Shown: positions 53,608 to 62,954, counted from the stretch's first letter. The stretch is DNA of 64,000 nt from Magnetospirillum fulvum MGU-K5 (GCF_000442515.1 NZ_AQPH01000008.1:1-64000); one strand, 5' to 3'. The notes: generated from the sequence alone by a model not told the origin. Numbers and translations are program-made.

Positions 53608-54089
53608 GGCACGACGAAGCGCTGGTAGCTCTGGTAGCTGGTCGCCGCGCCCTCGGCCACCGCTTCCAGGTCCCACAGACCGGGCAGCGGCAAGGCAACG
53701 ATGGCGACGTGATCGCCCGGAGCCGAGGATGCGAGCACAATGTCGCGGTCATAGCCCCGGGTCGCGGGACGGGTCAAATGAACCCGGACCCGCAATCCGT
53801 CGATGGGACGACCGTCGCGGTCGCGATAGGTCTGGGTAATCACGGTCGCGGCACTGTCGGGAGTCGGCCGGGTCATCGTCTCGACCACCCAGCCCAACGC
53901 CTCCTGATGCCTAGCCGCCGCCAACACCCGATTATAGGCGACCCCTTTGTCATAGGCCTGTTCGACCGACAGCCCGGAAAAGGTGGTCCCGGCAAACCAG
54001 ACCATCACCGCATTGACCGCCACCACCACACCGAAGACGGCGACGAAAATATAGGGATACCACCAGCCGGGACGACGAACGGTCGTCAT
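53604..54089 (-). CDS. ccoH: cbb3 oxidase assembly protein CcoH (FixH)
   Basis: A 161-aa protein with one N-terminal membrane helix (YPYIFVAVFGVVVAVNAVMVWFA), the conserved TTFSGLSVEQAYDKGVAYN and a periplasmic beta-rich domain. CcoH stabilises assembly intermediates of the cbb3 oxidase. The ATG at 54089 overlaps the ccoG stop (ATGA), and its own stop overlaps ccoI, so the cluster is tightly coupled. Confidence 0.93.
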   Translation of the reverse strand: MTTVRRPGWWYPYIFVAVFGVVVAVNAVMVWFAGTTFSGLSVEQAYDKGVAYNRVLAAARHQEALGWVVETMTRPTPDSAATVITQTYRDRDGRPIDGLRVRVHLTRPATRGYDRDIVLASSAPGDHVAIVALPLPGLWDLEAVAEGAATSYQSYQRFVVP

Positions 54090-55492
54090 CGGTCCGGCCC
54101 GACGAACAGGGATTCGGCCCGGGCTTCGCTGCCATCGGCGACATCGCGCAGGACAAAGGTCAACGGCACCCGCCGCCCCGTGGCGATCCCGGCGGCGGCG
54201 GTAACGAAAACGGTGAAGCTGCCGACCGAATCCGGCGCGACTCTCAACGGCGGGCCGCCGCCGATCACCGACATCCGCACGCCCTCCAACCCTTCGATCG
54301 TCAGGTTGAACAGGCGTTCCGACCGGATCTTGTTCTGAATTTTGACGACATAGCCGTTGCGGATCGACCCGTCGGACAGACGGACATAGAGCAGCGCCCG
54401 CTCGTGCAGCACGGTCATTTCGGTGGTGGTCCGCCCGAGCAGCGACCACCCGATCACCCCCAGCGCCACCGCCAGAACCAATCCATAGACCAGGGTACGC
54501 GGGCGAACCAGCCGGTGGCGGGGAGTCTCGCCCTGCGCCCGGGCGGCCTGACTGGCGATCGAGTCCCAGGTAATCAGGCCGCGCGGCAGCCCGACCCGGT
54601 CCATCATCGCGTCGCAGCCATCGATGCACAGGCCACAGCCGATACAGCCAAGCTGCGAGCCTTTGCGGATGTCGATTCCGGTCGGACAGACCGCGACACA
54701 GACACCGCAATCAATGCAATGGCCCCTCCCTTCGAACGGCACTCCCTTGCGCCAGCGGCCACGCGGCTCGCCCCGCCAGGTTTCATAGCCGACGATCAGC
54801 GAATGCTCGTCAAACATCGCCGCCTGAAAGCGCGAATAGGGGCACATATAGAGGCAAACCTGCTCGCGGGCGAACCCGGCCAGCAGATAGCAAAAGCCGC
54901 CGACGACGGCGATCGCGCCATAGACGGCAACGCTTTCCTGCCCGGTCAGGATCGCGGGCAGCATCGAAGGCGCATCGCCGAAATACAGCGTGAAGGCGAT
55001 GCCGCACGACCCGGCGATCAGGATCCACATCAGGTGGACCGCCCCCTTGCGCGCCAGCTTGTCCAGAGTCCAGGGGGCGCGGTCAAGCGCGAGACGGCGG
55101 GTGCGGTCGCCGATCACCATCCGCTCGATCTGGACGAACAGATCGGTGTAGACGGTCTGCCAACACAGGAATCCGCACCACACTCGGCCATACAGGGCGC
55201 TGACCAGAAACAGCGCGATCGCGGCAACGACAAGGATGCCGGTCAGGTAATAGATTTCCTGCGGCCAGATTTCGAGCCCGAAGAAATAGGCCCGCCGTCC
55301 CCCCATATCGATCAGGATCGCCTGATCCGGGGCGCCGGGGCCACGATACCAGCGCATGAACGGTGCCAGATACCACCAGGGCAGCAGCACCACCATCGCC
55401 AGAAACTTCCAGGACCGGAACCGGCCCCGGACGGAACGGGGTTGGACCGTCTCGGATCGGGCATAAAGAGAATTGCCCTCGGGATCAGTCAC
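54086..55492 (-). CDS. ccoG: cbb3 oxidase accessory iron-sulfur protein CcoG (RdxA/FixG)
   Basis: A 468-aa membrane protein with about five helices and two ferredoxin-type 4Fe-4S motifs (CIDCGVCVAVCPTGID and GCIGCGLCIDGCD), then a C-terminal Ig-like periplasmic domain. WCGFLCWQTVYTDLF and YMCPYSRFQ are typical. CcoG reduces Cu(II) for oxidase assembly. The start is GTG at 55492, overlapping the ccoP stop (GTGA). Confidence 0.96.
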   Translation of the reverse strand: MTDPEGNSLYARSETVQPRSVRGRFRSWKFLAMVVLLPWWYLAPFMRWYRGPGAPDQAILIDMGGRRAYFFGLEIWPQEIYYLTGILVVAAIALFLVSALYGRVWCGFLCWQTVYTDLFVQIERMVIGDRTRRLALDRAPWTLDKLARKGAVHLMWILIAGSCGIAFTLYFGDAPSMLPAILTGQESVAVYGAIAVVGGFCYLLAGFAREQVCLYMCPYSRFQAAMFDEHSLIVGYETWRGEPRGRWRKGVPFEGRGHCIDCGVCVAVCPTGIDIRKGSQLGCIGCGLCIDGCDAMMDRVGLPRGLITWDSIASQAARAQGETPRHRLVRPRTLVYGLVLAVALGVIGWSLLGRTTTEMTVLHERALLYVRLSDGSIRNGYVVKIQNKIRSERLFNLTIEGLEGVRMSVIGGGPPLRVAPDSVGSFTVFVTAAAGIATGRRVPLTFVLRDVADGSEARAESLFVGPDR

Positions 55493-56388
55493 CGCCCGCC
55501 TCCCAGCGTGTGGACATAGACCGCCAGCATCCGGATCGTTCCCGGCCCCAACCGTTCCGACCAGGCCGGCATCGCTCCATGACGGGGCCGCGTCACCTGA
55601 CTGATCACCGTGGCGCGGATTTCCGCGTTACGCACCTCGGGGGTCTGGTTGCCAAGCTTGCTGGCATACAACCATATCTGATTGTTAAGAGCGGGCGCAC
55701 CGATCTCCTTGTTGCCTTCGCCGCTCTCGCCATGGCAGACGGCGCAATTCTCGGCAAAGATCGCAGCACCGGGCAAGGTCGCCACCGGGGAACGGTCGGC
55801 GACGGTCAGCACGTAATCAGCCACCTGCTCGATCTGCTCGGGGGTCAAAATGCCGTCGGCCCCGAATTTCGGCATCTCGCTCTGATGAGAATTCGGGTTC
55901 GAATTGCGCACGCCGAATTTGATCGTCTGCTCGATCTCGTCGATCGTGCCGCCCCACAGCCATTCATCGTCAGCCAGGGTGGGATAGCCAAAGGCTCCGA
56001 CCCCGCCGATGCCATGGCAGGGCGCGCAATTCTCTTCAAAGGCGATCCGGCCCCCGGCGCGGGCATAGGTCAACAATTCAGGATCGGCCTCGACCGAAGC
56101 GGCGGGCAACGATTCGATCCGGTTCAGCCAGACGGCGCGCGACGCTTTCTGCGCCGCCAGTTCGGTCTCGAGATCGGCGCGCGACGAATAGCCGAGGATT
56201 CCCGGGGTATAGCCGTTCAATAACGGCCAGGTCGGCATCAAAATCCAATAGCCGATCGACCAGATCACACAGACCCAGAAGACCAGAATCCACCAGCGCG
56301 GCAGCGGCGTATTCAGCTCACGGATGCCGTCCCATTCATGACCGGTGGTATAGCGGCCGGTGACAGGGTCTTTTTCTACCGGTGCCAT
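55489..56388 (-). CDS. ccoP: cbb3 oxidase dihaem cytochrome c subunit CcoP
   Basis: A 299-aa membrane-anchored cytochrome c: short cytoplasmic N terminus with HEWDGIRELNTPLPRWW, one helix (about 32-52), then two c-type haem domains with CAPCH (near 121) and CAVCH (near 210), each with a distal Met region (SEMPKFG, HGAMPAW). It receives electrons from soluble or bc1-linked cytochromes and passes them to CcoO/N. It overlaps ccoQ by 13 bp. Confidence 0.96.
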   Translation of the reverse strand: MAPVEKDPVTGRYTTGHEWDGIRELNTPLPRWWILVFWVCVIWSIGYWILMPTWPLLNGYTPGILGYSSRADLETELAAQKASRAVWLNRIESLPAASVEADPELLTYARAGGRIAFEENCAPCHGIGGVGAFGYPTLADDEWLWGGTIDEIEQTIKFGVRNSNPNSHQSEMPKFGADGILTPEQIEQVADYVLTVADRSPVATLPGAAIFAENCAVCHGESGEGNKEIGAPALNNQIWLYASKLGNQTPEVRNAEIRATVISQVTRPRHGAMPAWSERLGPGTIRMLAVYVHTLGGGR

Positions 56389-56567
56389 GGCGCGCCCTCC
56401 TGCCTCTCGTCGTCATCGTCGCGCAGCGGAATGCTGCCATGTTCTTCCATCCGTCCGCGATTGCCCGGCCAATAGACGACGGCAACGATCGCAAGGAAAA
56501 TCCCCATCAGCCACACCCCCCAGAAGGGGCGCAAGACCTCGTCGATAAAGGCGGACGGCATCGGCAT
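56376..56567 (-). CDS. ccoQ: cbb3 oxidase small subunit CcoQ
   Basis: A 63-aa protein with a single membrane helix (FWGVWLMGIFLAIVAVVYWPGN) and an acidic DDDDE-containing cytoplasmic tail. CcoQ stabilises the interaction of CcoP with the core complex. Its position between ccoO and ccoP, with a 13-bp overlap into ccoP, confirms the assignment. Confidence 0.92.
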   Translation of the reverse strand: MPMPSAFIDEVLRPFWGVWLMGIFLAIVAVVYWPGNRGRMEEHGSIPLRDDDDERQEGAPWHR

Positions 56568-56577
56568 GTCCCTCCGG

Positions 56578-57318
56578 TCAGCGACGGATCAAAGCGGGAT
56601 CGACCCGGGTGAAATCGACCATCGTTCCCAGCACCTGAAGATAGGCCACCAGCGCATCCATCTCGGTGACCGGGCCGTTTTCCGGACTTTCGACGGCGCG
56701 ACCCAGCCGGACCTTGGGATAAAGGGCCACCACCGGGGGCGGCGCACTATTGGGATCGGCCAGCGCCTGCTCTTCCAGATCGTGGGCGGCCCCCTCGATC
56801 TGGGCATCGCTATAGGGGACGCCGACCATCCGCAACACCTTGAGCCGGGTGCTGATGTCGCTGTAATCGAGCGGCCGCATCAGATGAGGATAACCCGGCA
56901 TCACCGACCCCGGCACCACCGAGCGCGGATCGATCAGATGGCGGACATGCCAGTCGCTGGCATATTTGCCGCCGACGCGAGCCAGATCGGGCCCGGTCCG
57001 CTTTGATCCCCACTGGAACGGGTGATCGTATTTCGATTCGGCGGCCAGACTGTAATGGCCGTACCGCTCGGCCTCGTCCTTGAACGGGCGGATCATCTGG
57101 CTGTGGCAATTGTAGCAGCCCTCGCGCAGATAGATGTCGCGCCCGGCCTGCTCCAGCGGACTATAGGGGCGGACCCCCTCGACCCGCTCGATCGTCGATT
57201 CGATCGAGAACAGAGGTGCCACCTCGACCAGTCCGCCGACCGACACCGTGACCACGATGCCGATCGTCAGCAGCAGGGCGTTGGTTTCGATCCGGGCGTG
57301 ATGTTTGAACAGCGACAT
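56578..57318 (-). CDS. ccoO: cbb3 oxidase monohaem cytochrome c subunit CcoO
   Basis: A 246-aa subunit: an N-terminal helix after HHARIETNALLL, then one c-type haem site GCYNCHSQMIRPF with the distal Met likely in SVMPGYPHLM. Conserved TGPDLARVGGKYASDWHVRHL and PRSVVPGSVMP are present. It transfers electrons from CcoP to CcoN. It starts 15 bp after ccoN. Confidence 0.97.
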   Translation of the reverse strand: MSLFKHHARIETNALLLTIGIVVTVSVGGLVEVAPLFSIESTIERVEGVRPYSPLEQAGRDIYLREGCYNCHSQMIRPFKDEAERYGHYSLAAESKYDHPFQWGSKRTGPDLARVGGKYASDWHVRHLIDPRSVVPGSVMPGYPHLMRPLDYSDISTRLKVLRMVGVPYSDAQIEGAAHDLEEQALADPNSAPPPVVALYPKVRLGRAVESPENGPVTEMDALVAYLQVLGTMVDFTRVDPALIRR

Positions 57319-57333
57319 CGTCCGGGTCCTCCT

Positions 57334-58770
57334 CTAGCGGGCCGGGCTGGGCTGAAGCGCGGGTGCCGTCGCCGCGTCTTTGCCAAGGATCGTCCGCGCC
57401 ACGTTATAGGCCATCACCAGCCCCCCGGTCAGGAACAGCACGCCACCGATGGCGCGAATGACGTAATAGGGGTGCATCGCCTTGACCGTCTCGACGAAGG
57501 AATATTCGAGGAAGCCATAGCTGTCATAGGCCCGCCACATCAGCCCCTGCATGATCCCGGAAATCCACATCGCGGTGATGTAGAGAACGATACCAATCGT
57601 CGCGATCCAGAAATGCACTCCGACCAGACGTAGCGAGTACATCTCGGACTTGCCCCACAGCTTGGGCACCAGGAAGTAGATCGCGCCGAACGAAATGAAG
57701 GCGACCCAGCCCAACGCCCCGGAATGAACGTGGCCGATGCCCCAATCGGTGTAGTGCGACAACGCATTGACCGAGCGGATCGCCATCAACGGCCCTTCGA
57801 ACGTCGCGATGCCATAGAACGCGACCGAGGTGACCATGAAGCGGATCACCGGATCGGTGCGCAGCTTGTCCCACGCCCCCGACAGCGTCATCAACCCGTT
57901 CAACATTCCGCCCCACGACGGCATCCACAGCATCACCGAGAAGGTCATCCCCAGCGTCTGCGCCCAATCGGGTAAGGCGGTGTAATGGAGATGGTGCGGA
58001 CCGGCCCAGATATACAGGAAAATCAGCGCCCAAAAGTGAACGATCGACAACCGGTATGAATAGACCGGACGCTCGGCCCGCTTGGGGACAAAATAATACA
58101 TGATCCCCAGGAACCCGGCGGTGAGGAAGAAGCCGACCGCATTATGGCCGTACCACCACTGGGTCATCGCATTCTGGACCCCGCCGAACAGCGGATAGCT
58201 TTTGGTCAGACTGACCGGCACCGCGAGGTTATTGCCGACATGGAGCAGCGCCACGGTCAGGATCATCGCCAGAAAGAACCAGTTGGCGACATAGATATGG
58301 GGTTCGCGCCGTTTCAGCAGCGTTCCGGCGAACACCGCCAGATAAATCACCCACACCACCAGCAACAGCAGATCAAGCAGCCATTCCGGCTCGGCATATT
58401 CCTGCGCCTGGGTATAGCCCAGCACATAGGATAGCAACGTCAGGGCCAGGAACAGATTATAGCCCCAGAACAGGATCGACCCCAGCCGTTCACCGCCGAA
58501 CAAGGTGGCGCGACAGGTGCGCTGGACCACATACAACGACGTCGCCATCAGCACGTTGCCGCCGAAGGCAAAGATCACCGTCGTGGTATGGACCGGCCGC
58601 AACCGGCCGAACGTCGTCCATTCGAGGTCGAGGTTGAGGACGGGAAAGGCCAGCTGCCATGCGATAAAATCGCCGACCAGGAAGCCCAGAATGCCCCACA
58701 ACACCGCCGCCAGCGTGAATTTGCGGATCACCGCTTCGCAATAAGGGGAAGACTCGTGGGTATGTCCCAT
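57334..58770 (-). CDS. ccoN: cbb3-type cytochrome c oxidase catalytic subunit CcoN
   Basis: A 478-aa, twelve-helix haem-copper oxidase core with low-spin haem b, haem b3 and CuB. His-containing segments fit the ligands: [52 protein letters not shown] and the haem pair region [13 protein letters not shown]. It reduces O2 to water at low oxygen and pumps protons. AGGAG lies 6 bp before the ATG at 58770, and an FNR/FixK-type box lies about 57 bp further upstream. It is the first gene of ccoNOQP-GHIS-panBC. Confidence 0.97.
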   Translation of the reverse strand: MGHTHESSPYCEAVIRKFTLAAVLWGILGFLVGDFIAWQLAFPVLNLDLEWTTFGRLRPVHTTTVIFAFGGNVLMATSLYVVQRTCRATLFGGERLGSILFWGYNLFLALTLLSYVLGYTQAQEYAEPEWLLDLLLLVVWVIYLAVFAGTLLKRREPHIYVANWFFLAMILTVALLHVGNNLAVPVSLTKSYPLFGGVQNAMTQWWYGHNAVGFFLTAGFLGIMYYFVPKRAERPVYSYRLSIVHFWALIFLYIWAGPHHLHYTALPDWAQTLGMTFSVMLWMPSWGGMLNGLMTLSGAWDKLRTDPVIRFMVTSVAFYGIATFEGPLMAIRSVNALSHYTDWGIGHVHSGALGWVAFISFGAIYFLVPKLWGKSEMYSLRLVGVHFWIATIGIVLYITAMWISGIMQGLMWRAYDSYGFLEYSFVETVKAMHPYYVIRAIGGVLFLTGGLVMAYNVARTILGKDAATAPALQPSPAR

Positions 58771-58826
58771 GCGGAACTCCTGATTTCCGGCAGACCGACG
58801 CGGAGAAAGGTAAGCCCCTTCGCCTC

Positions 58827-58840
58827 AAGATATACATCAA
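58827..58840 (-). promoter_or_regulatory. FNR/FixK-type box upstream of ccoN
   Basis: On the minus strand the 14-mer reads TTGATGTATATCTT, matching TTGAT-N4-ATCAA in eight of ten fixed positions. Its centre lies about 63 bp upstream of the ccoN ATG, compatible with a class II site at -41.5. Regulation of ccoNOQP by Crp/Fnr proteins is well established in alphaproteobacteria. Confidence 0.8.
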
Positions 58841-58914
58841 AAAGGGGTGTGGCATCATCCTTCCGCAGATCAGCCCTCTTGGCGGCGGCGGTCGGGGGCC
58901 TTACAGTGCCCTGC

Positions 58915-60129
58915 ATGACGCATACAGACAACCCCCCCGAAACCGCCCCCGCCGCCCTTCCCACCCTGACCCTGGCCAAAGGCCACTCGAAACGGCTGCG
59001 TGCCGGTCATCCGTGGGTCTTCTCCAACGAAATCGACATGACCCCGGAAACCCGGCTGTTGCCGCCGGGCGGTCTGGTCTCGCTGGTCGATGCCGGGGGC
59101 GAACGGCTGGGCGTTGCCACCTTCAATCCCCATTCGCTGATTTCGGTGCGGCTGCTGTCGCGCGATCCGTCGCAGAAGATCGACCGCGCCTTTCTTGCCG
59201 CCCGGCTGTCCGCCGCCCTGACCCTGCGTCAGGCTTTGTTCCCCCGCCCGTTCTATCGGCTGATCCATTCCGAGGCCGATGGCCTGCCCGGTCTGGTGGT
59301 TGACCGCTTCGGCGACGTGCTGGCGGTGCAGACCAACACCGCCGGGATGGAGCGCCTGCTCCCCGACCTGCTGGCGGTGTTCGATGATCTGCTGTCGCCG
59401 CGCGCCGTGGTGCTGGTCAATGACAGCCCCGCCCGCAGCCACGAGGGCTTGCAGCCCGAACATCGTGTCGTCGCCGGGGCGATCGAGGGTCCGGTCGAGC
59501 TGGAAGAAAACGGCTGCCGCTTCGTCGCCGACCTTCAGGAAGGCCAGAAGACCGGCTGGTTCTACGATCAGCGCGACAACCGCGCCGCCGTCGCCCGCGT
59601 CGCGCCGGGTCGCCGCGTGCTGGACGTCTATACCTATGCTGGCGGCTTTGCCGTTCAGGCGGCAGTCGCCGGGGCCCGCGAAGTGATCGCGGTTGACCGT
59701 TCGGAAACCTCGCTGGCGCTGGCCGCCCGCGCCGCCGAACTGAACAATGTCGCGGTCCAGACCGTCCGCGCCGAATCCTTCGCCGAGATGGAACGCCTCG
59801 CCGCCGCCGGGGAAAAATTCGGGGTGGTGGTGGTCGATCCCCCCGCCTTTGTCAAATCGCGCAAGGATCTGGGCGCCGGGGCCAAGGGCTATCGCAAGAT
59901 GACCCGGCTTGCCGCCGCCCTGGTCGAACCCGGCGGTTTCCTGTTCTGCGCCTCGTGCTCGCATCACATGCCGGTCGAGGCCTTTGCCCTGGAAACCGCA
60001 CGCGGGCTGCAACAGGCCGGGCGCACCGGCCGGATCATCCGTTCCGCCGGGGCCTCGTCCGACCATCCGGTTCATCCCTGGCTGCCGGAAAGCGCCTATC
60101 TCAAGGCGCTGATGTACCAACTGGACTAA
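58915..60129 (+). CDS. RlmI-like 23S rRNA (cytosine-C5) methyltransferase
   Basis: A 404-aa protein with an N-terminal PUA domain (KGHSKRLRAGHPWVFSNEI), a central EEHEA-like domain (GLPGLVVDRFGD) and a Rossmann methyltransferase: FYDQRDNRAAV, motif I VLDVYTYAGGFAVQAAVAGA near residue 240, the VVVDPPAFVKSRKDL motif IV and CASCSHHM carrying the likely catalytic Cys. E. coli RlmI methylates C1962 of 23S rRNA. The ATG at 58915 is used; the longer frame has no homology. It is divergent from ccoN and overlaps ChaC at the 3' end by 4 bp. Confidence 0.88.
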   Translation: MTHTDNPPETAPAALPTLTLAKGHSKRLRAGHPWVFSNEIDMTPETRLLPPGGLVSLVDAGGERLGVATFNPHSLISVRLLSRDPSQKIDRAFLAARLSAALTLRQALFPRPFYRLIHSEADGLPGLVVDRFGDVLAVQTNTAGMERLLPDLLAVFDDLLSPRAVVLVNDSPARSHEGLQPEHRVVAGAIEGPVELEENGCRFVADLQEGQKTGWFYDQRDNRAAVARVAPGRRVLDVYTYAGGFAVQAAVAGAREVIAVDRSETSLALAARAAELNNVAVQTVRAESFAEMERLAAAGEKFGVVVVDPPAFVKSRKDLGAGAKGYRKMTRLAAALVEPGGFLFCASCSHHMPVEAFALETARGLQQAGRTGRIIRSAGASSDHPVHPWLPESAYLKALMYQLD

Positions 60130-60680
60130 GCCGCCCCGCTCCGGCGCGCCGCATCGACCTGCGACAGCAGGCGGTGCAGCGCGCTGTCGGCGATGCCGAG
60201 ATCGGTCAGATGCGCCACCGTCTCGGCCAGGTAATCGCGGCTGGTTCCGGCGCAGCCGGTGCCTTGGCACACCAACGAGACCAGGGCGGCGGGATCGCTC
60301 GCCCGGTAATATTGATCGTGCTCGCGGGCGGCGACAAAGGCCCAGGCCGACACCGTCCGCCCATCATCGAGCCGGACCGGCAGATAACACGGCCGGTAGA
60401 CGCCCCCGATCATCTCGCGGGCGATCAGGCGCTGGCGCGCCTCTTCGACATCGTCGGGCGCGACCCAGAAGGCGCGGCCCAGGCACGACCCGCCGCGATC
60501 AAGCCCCAGCACCAGCCCCGGCCGCTCCGGCGTGCCGCGATAATGATTGGAGAGGATGCACAAGGCGCGGTGAAACCCCCACAGCCGGGCCACCACCACC
60601 TCGACATGAGGAAAATCCGGCCGCCACATCAGCGACCCATAGGCAAACACCCACAATCCGTCCCGCACGCTTGGCTCCAT
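60126..60680 (-). CDS. ChaC-family gamma-glutamylcyclotransferase
   Basis: A 184-aa enzyme of the ChaC group, which cleaves glutathione to 5-oxoproline and Cys-Gly. It has the substrate-binding VFAYGSLMWRPDF, LGLDRGGSCLGRAFWV and the likely catalytic Glu in IAREMIGGVYRP. The ATG at 60680 starts just before the conserved core; the frame extends upstream without homology. It lies 14 bp from the GGDEF gene on the same strand and is convergent with the RlmI-like gene. Confidence 0.88.
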   Translation of the reverse strand: MEPSVRDGLWVFAYGSLMWRPDFPHVEVVVARLWGFHRALCILSNHYRGTPERPGLVLGLDRGGSCLGRAFWVAPDDVEEARQRLIAREMIGGVYRPCYLPVRLDDGRTVSAWAFVAAREHDQYYRASDPAALVSLVCQGTGCAGTSRDYLAETVAHLTDLGIADSALHRLLSQVDAARRSGAA

Positions 60681-60694
60681 CTTGTTTCCCGGCG

Positions 60695-61894
60695 CTACCC
60701 TTCCGGCGCGGTCTCGACCCGGTTGCGACCGCCATCCTTGGCGCGATACAGCGCGCAATCGGCCCGGTTCAGAATCACGGCGATATCATCCGGCGTCACC
60801 GAGGCATCGGCATGATCGGCCCAGGAGGCAACACCGATACTGACCGTCATCGTCCCGGTCTCGCCCCCGTCGATCGACAAGATCACCTGTTCGACCTGCT
60901 GGCGCAGCCGTTCGGCGATCAGCCGGGCCGACTCGCCCGCGGTGCCGGGCAAGGCGATCGCGAATTCCTCGCCGCCGATCCGGCCCAGAATGTCGCCCTC
61001 GCGCAGCGCCCGACGGCAGGCGGCGACAAAGGCCCGCAACGCCGAATCCCCGGCGGCATGGCCCCAGCGGTCGTTGATCCGCTTGAAATGATCGAGATCG
61101 AGCGCCAGGACGGAAAAGGGACGCCCCATCCGCCGGGCATGATCGAGCTCCATTCCGGCCAGATGGTGGAAATGGGCGCGGTTGGCGATGCCGGTCAGCG
61201 AATCGCGGGTGGCCCGCCATTCCAACTCGGCCAGATGAATCTGGTGATCGCAGAAGGCGCGAAGCGACAGCGCCAGATCGTCGATGCAATCCTCGTCATT
61301 CAGCACCACCGGCACGCGGTCGAGCACCATCCGCAGCAATTCCGCGCCGGGATCGTCATGATGGCGGACCACGACCGGATAAGCCCCGACCACCAGCCGG
61401 TCCCCCCCGGCAGGCAGGACCAGCCGCTGCCACGTCTCTTCATGCGCGCCATTGTCGAACAACGCGGTATAGGAGCGCCACAGCGGCCGCTTGACCCGGC
61501 GGGCATAGGCATAATCGAAATCGAGCATGCCGCGCCGGTCGGCGGGCAGGATGTCGGCGGGCAGGCGGTCGATCACGCATCCGGCCAGATCGGCCCCGAA
61601 ATGACGCACGAAGGCGCGGCCGTAATGGGTATAGCGGTTGCCGTCGGAATCGATATCGATCACCAGCAAATGGTCGGCATGTTGGGCAAAATAGACATGG
61701 GGCTCGTCAAACGATCCCGCCGCCCGCCACAGGGCCAGCAGATCGACCAGCCGCTCGTCCATCACCTTCGCCACCAGCGCCTGCATGGGTGGGATCCTCC
61801 CGGCAGCCCATTCGCGGATCGTCCGGATCGCCGGGTTTGTCATCCCGTATCGTAACCGGTCACCGGGCGCGGATGCGTCCGATGAGTGCAGCAT
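60695..61894 (-). CDS. PAS-like/GGDEF diguanylate cyclase
   Basis: A 399-aa protein: an N-terminal PAS-like sensory region (about 40-200; VYFAQHADHLLVIDIDSDGNRYTHYG), a short helical linker, then a GGDEF domain with DSLTGIANR, DLDHFKRINDRWGHAAGD and the active site GGEEF. An inhibitory I-site RxxD (REGD) lies exactly five residues before GGEEF, predicting product inhibition. It should make c-di-GMP from two GTP. The ATG at 61894 has AGGA 8 bp upstream; an in-frame ATG at 61843 is an alternative. It is divergent from the prenyltransferase gene. Confidence 0.9.
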   Translation of the reverse strand: MLHSSDASAPGDRLRYGMTNPAIRTIREWAAGRIPPMQALVAKVMDERLVDLLALWRAAGSFDEPHVYFAQHADHLLVIDIDSDGNRYTHYGRAFVRHFGADLAGCVIDRLPADILPADRRGMLDFDYAYARRVKRPLWRSYTALFDNGAHEETWQRLVLPAGGDRLVVGAYPVVVRHHDDPGAELLRMVLDRVPVVLNDEDCIDDLALSLRAFCDHQIHLAELEWRATRDSLTGIANRAHFHHLAGMELDHARRMGRPFSVLALDLDHFKRINDRWGHAAGDSALRAFVAACRRALREGDILGRIGGEEFAIALPGTAGESARLIAERLRQQVEQVILSIDGGETGTMTVSIGVASWADHADASVTPDDIAVILNRADCALYRAKDGGRNRVETAPEG

Positions 61895-62051
61895 GATGAT
61901 ATCCTGGCTTCATCGCGCCTGTGAATCTCCTATCACGACGTATCAAAGGATACCACCCCCATACCTAAGGTACGGCGCAGTCACACCTTCAGTCATGAGT
62001 TCCGCCTCTGCTCTTCCCGTTTTCGGTTTGCTGGTGTCACTGTAAGAGTCG

Positions 62052-62954
62052 ATGTCGGATCTCGCACGTACCCTGTTTCAAGCGACCCGCCCCCTTTCGT
62101 TTCACGCCTCGGCCGTTCCGGTTGCGGTGGGGACCGCGTGGGGACTTCATGACGGGGGATCATTCCACCCGACTCTGTTCCTGCTGGCATTATCCTGCGC
62201 CGTCTGCCTCCATGCCGGGGGAAATGTCGTCAACGATGTCGGCGACGAACTCAACGGTTCGGACCGGCTCAATCACGTCCATATCCAGCCTTTTACCGGC
62301 GGCTCGCGCCTGATCCAGACCGGGCGTCTGTCGGTCCGTGCCATGGCGGTGTGGGGCGCTGTCCTGATGGTGCTGGGCGGCGGACTGGGCGGCATCCTGA
62401 CGATGGCCAAGGGGCCGGTCGCGCTGATGTTCGCCCTGGTCTGTTTCATGCTGGCCCTGGCCTATTCCTTGCCGCCGATGACCCTGGCGTCACGCGGATT
62501 GGGCGAGGGAACCGTCGCGATCGCCTTCGGTCTGCCCGTGCCGTTTGCCGGATGGCTGCAAAGCGGCCAGTTCAGCCTTGAAGCGATGGTGGCGGCGGTG
62601 ATCGTCGGCTGTTGGACGGCGGCGATGCTGATCTGCACCGAAATCCCCGACATCCGCCCCGATGCCGCTGCGGGCAAGCGGACCCTGGTGGTCCGGCTCG
62701 GCATCAAGCGAGCCCCCTCGCTTTATCTGGCGGTCCAGGCCACCGCGTCGGCGCTGCAACTGGGTCTCGGCTGGCTGGCCGATCTCCCCGCCTGGGCCAC
62801 CCTGCCCCCGGTGGTGACGATGCTGGTCGCGCTGGCGGCGGCCCCGATGATGATGCGGGATCGCCCCTCGCAACTGAGCGCGATCCGCCTCACCCTCGGC
62901 ATCCACCTCACCGGCGGATTGATGCTGATCCTCTCGGCGCTGTCTTCTCACTAA
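62052..62954 (+). CDS. UbiA-superfamily prenyltransferase, MenA-like
   Basis: A 300-aa integral membrane enzyme with about eight helices. The first Asp-rich motif reads NVVNDVGDELNGSD (around 57-70), followed by FTGGSRLIQTGRLS, a pattern typical of MenA-type 1,4-dihydroxy-2-naphthoate prenyltransferases; the second motif is CTEIPDIRPDAAAGKRTLVVRLG. With ubiA also present at 41 kb, this protein most likely makes a naphthoquinone (menaquinone) or another prenylated aromatic. No other men genes are nearby. It is convergent with the nitrogenase-like gene. Confidence 0.82.
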   Translation: MSDLARTLFQATRPLSFHASAVPVAVGTAWGLHDGGSFHPTLFLLALSCAVCLHAGGNVVNDVGDELNGSDRLNHVHIQPFTGGSRLIQTGRLSVRAMAVWGAVLMVLGGGLGGILTMAKGPVALMFALVCFMLALAYSLPPMTLASRGLGEGTVAIAFGLPVPFAGWLQSGQFSLEAMVAAVIVGCWTAAMLICTEIPDIRPDAAAGKRTLVVRLGIKRAPSLYLAVQATASALQLGLGWLADLPAWATLPPVVTMLVALAAAPMMMRDRPSQLSAIRLTLGIHLTGGLMLILSALSSH

